Part shown: positions 7,067 through 7,497 of the stretch, piece by piece
Numbering within the stretch: position 1 is the stretch's first letter
Layout of the letters: each line of letters starts with the position of its first letter
Assembly (NCBI GenBank): GCA_036166735.1
Contig: JAYZHG010000137.1
Span: 1-7,497, forward strand
DNA from: JAPYTU01 sp036166735
GTDB taxonomy: Bacteria; Bacteroidota; Bacteroidia; Cytophagales; MED-G16
Length of the DNA: 7,497 bases
Direction: 5' to 3'
Translations under genes and position numbers: made by a program
Notes under the pieces: model-generated
What the model was told of the DNA's origin: nothing
Seen by the model: only the letters and a program-made list of their open reading frames with translations
The model's database searches: none

Positions 7067-7497
7067 TGAAATTAAAACACTTAGTAATTTCAGGAAATAT
7101 AGGTGTTGGGAAAACAACATTAGCAGAAAAATTAGCAAAAAAATATAACTGGAAAATTCTTCTTGAAGAAGTCGATAACAATCCCTATTTAGATGATTTT
7201 TATAAATCGATGAAAAATTGGTCATTTCATCTTCAAATTTTTTTTCTAAACAGTAGATTTAAACAAATACAAAATATTTCAAAAACTAATGATACTATAA
7301 TTCAAGATAGATCTATATATGAAGATTATGAGGTTTTTACAAAAAATTTATTTGATTCTGGAATCTTATTAAAAAGAGAATTTGAAAACTATAAAAGATT
7401 ATACGATACAATTCTTGAGTATGTCAAAGTACCTGACTTATTAATTTATATTAGAAATAAAAACATAAATAATATTATCAATAACATAAAAAAAAGA
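7066..7497 (+). CDS. Deoxynucleoside kinase (dAK/dGK type), 3' end cut off by the window edge
   Basis: I read this frame by hand from the ATG at 7066, which shares one base with the receptor's stop (TAATG). It is open for 144 codons to the right edge. It carries the P-loop GNIGVGKTT (10-18), EEVDNNPYLDDFY (34-46), where the first acidic residue is the family's catalytic Glu region, WSFHLQIFF (52-60) with the nucleoside-contacting Gln, and QDRSIYED (80-87) with the DRS motif. These mark the deoxynucleoside kinase family, which phosphorylates salvaged deoxyadenosine, deoxyguanosine or related nucleosides with ATP in the cytoplasm. The family is normally about 200-220 residues, so roughly 60-75 residues, including the lid region, are missing. 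Base specificity cannot be assigned. It is the last visible gene of the msrB operon. Confidence 0.9.
   Translation, partial: MKLKHLVISGNIGVGKTTLAEKLAKKYNWKILLEEVDNNPYLDDFYKSMKNWSFHLQIFFLNSRFKQIQNISKTNDTIIQDRSIYEDYEVFTKNLFDSGILLKREFENYKRLYDTILEYVKVPDLLIYIRNKNINNIINNIKKR

Noticed and set aside
1..7497. tRNA, rRNA, CRISPR array, insertion sequence or phage gene
   Set aside because: No transposase or phage-like protein, no regularly spaced repeat array, and no non-coding gap large enough for an RNA gene were found.

Overview
The window is an AT-rich, gene-dense piece of a Bacteroidota genome. It is most likely from a marine member of the Flavobacteriia with a compact genome. The evidence is a TonB-dependent receptor of the flavobacterial kind with a carboxypeptidase-regulatory-like N-terminus, a secreted BNR-repeat protein of the sort that usually carries a type IX secretion tail, signal peptides ending in ..AQ, the absence of Shine-Dalgarno sequences, and a good match to the Bacteroidota promoter element TAnnTTTG. 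The lineage is inferred from these traits and not from a marker gene.

Two operons diverge from a 66-bp gap at 3316-3381. The leftward (minus) operon reads: DUF1611/DgcN-like protein (3315-2236), enolase-superfamily dipeptide epimerase / DgcA-like racemase (2246-1191, overlapping the previous gene by 11 nt), and a secreted BNR-repeat protein (1189 to beyond position 1, only one base after the epimerase stop). The rightward (plus) operon reads: methionine-R-sulfoxide reductase msrB (3382-3744), ROK-family sugar kinase (3741-4679, ATGA overlap), TonB-dependent receptor (4664-7066, 16-nt overlap), and a deoxynucleoside kinase that runs off the right edge (7066 onward, TAATG overlap). Every adjacent same-strand pair overlaps or is one base apart, so each side is probably one transcription unit with translational coupling.

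The most interesting content is the leftward pair. A DUF1611 protein with a P-loop-like motif is fused by gene overlap to a dipeptide-epimerase-like enzyme. The same pair of families forms the DgcN/DgcA route for D-glutamate described in marine Proteobacteria: N-acetylation of D-Glu, then racemisation to N-acetyl-L-Glu. The alternative is epimerisation of L-Ala-D-Glu from recycled peptidoglycan. Both would salvage a cell-wall D-amino acid. The coupled secreted BNR protein is an unexplained third member. On the right side, the ROK kinase has lost all three cysteines of the family's zinc motif although its catalytic residues are intact, and the msrB promoter element lies so close to the start codon that the mRNA would have almost no leader.

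There is no RNA gene, insertion sequence, CRISPR array or clear terminator, and no gene-free stretch longer than 66 bp.
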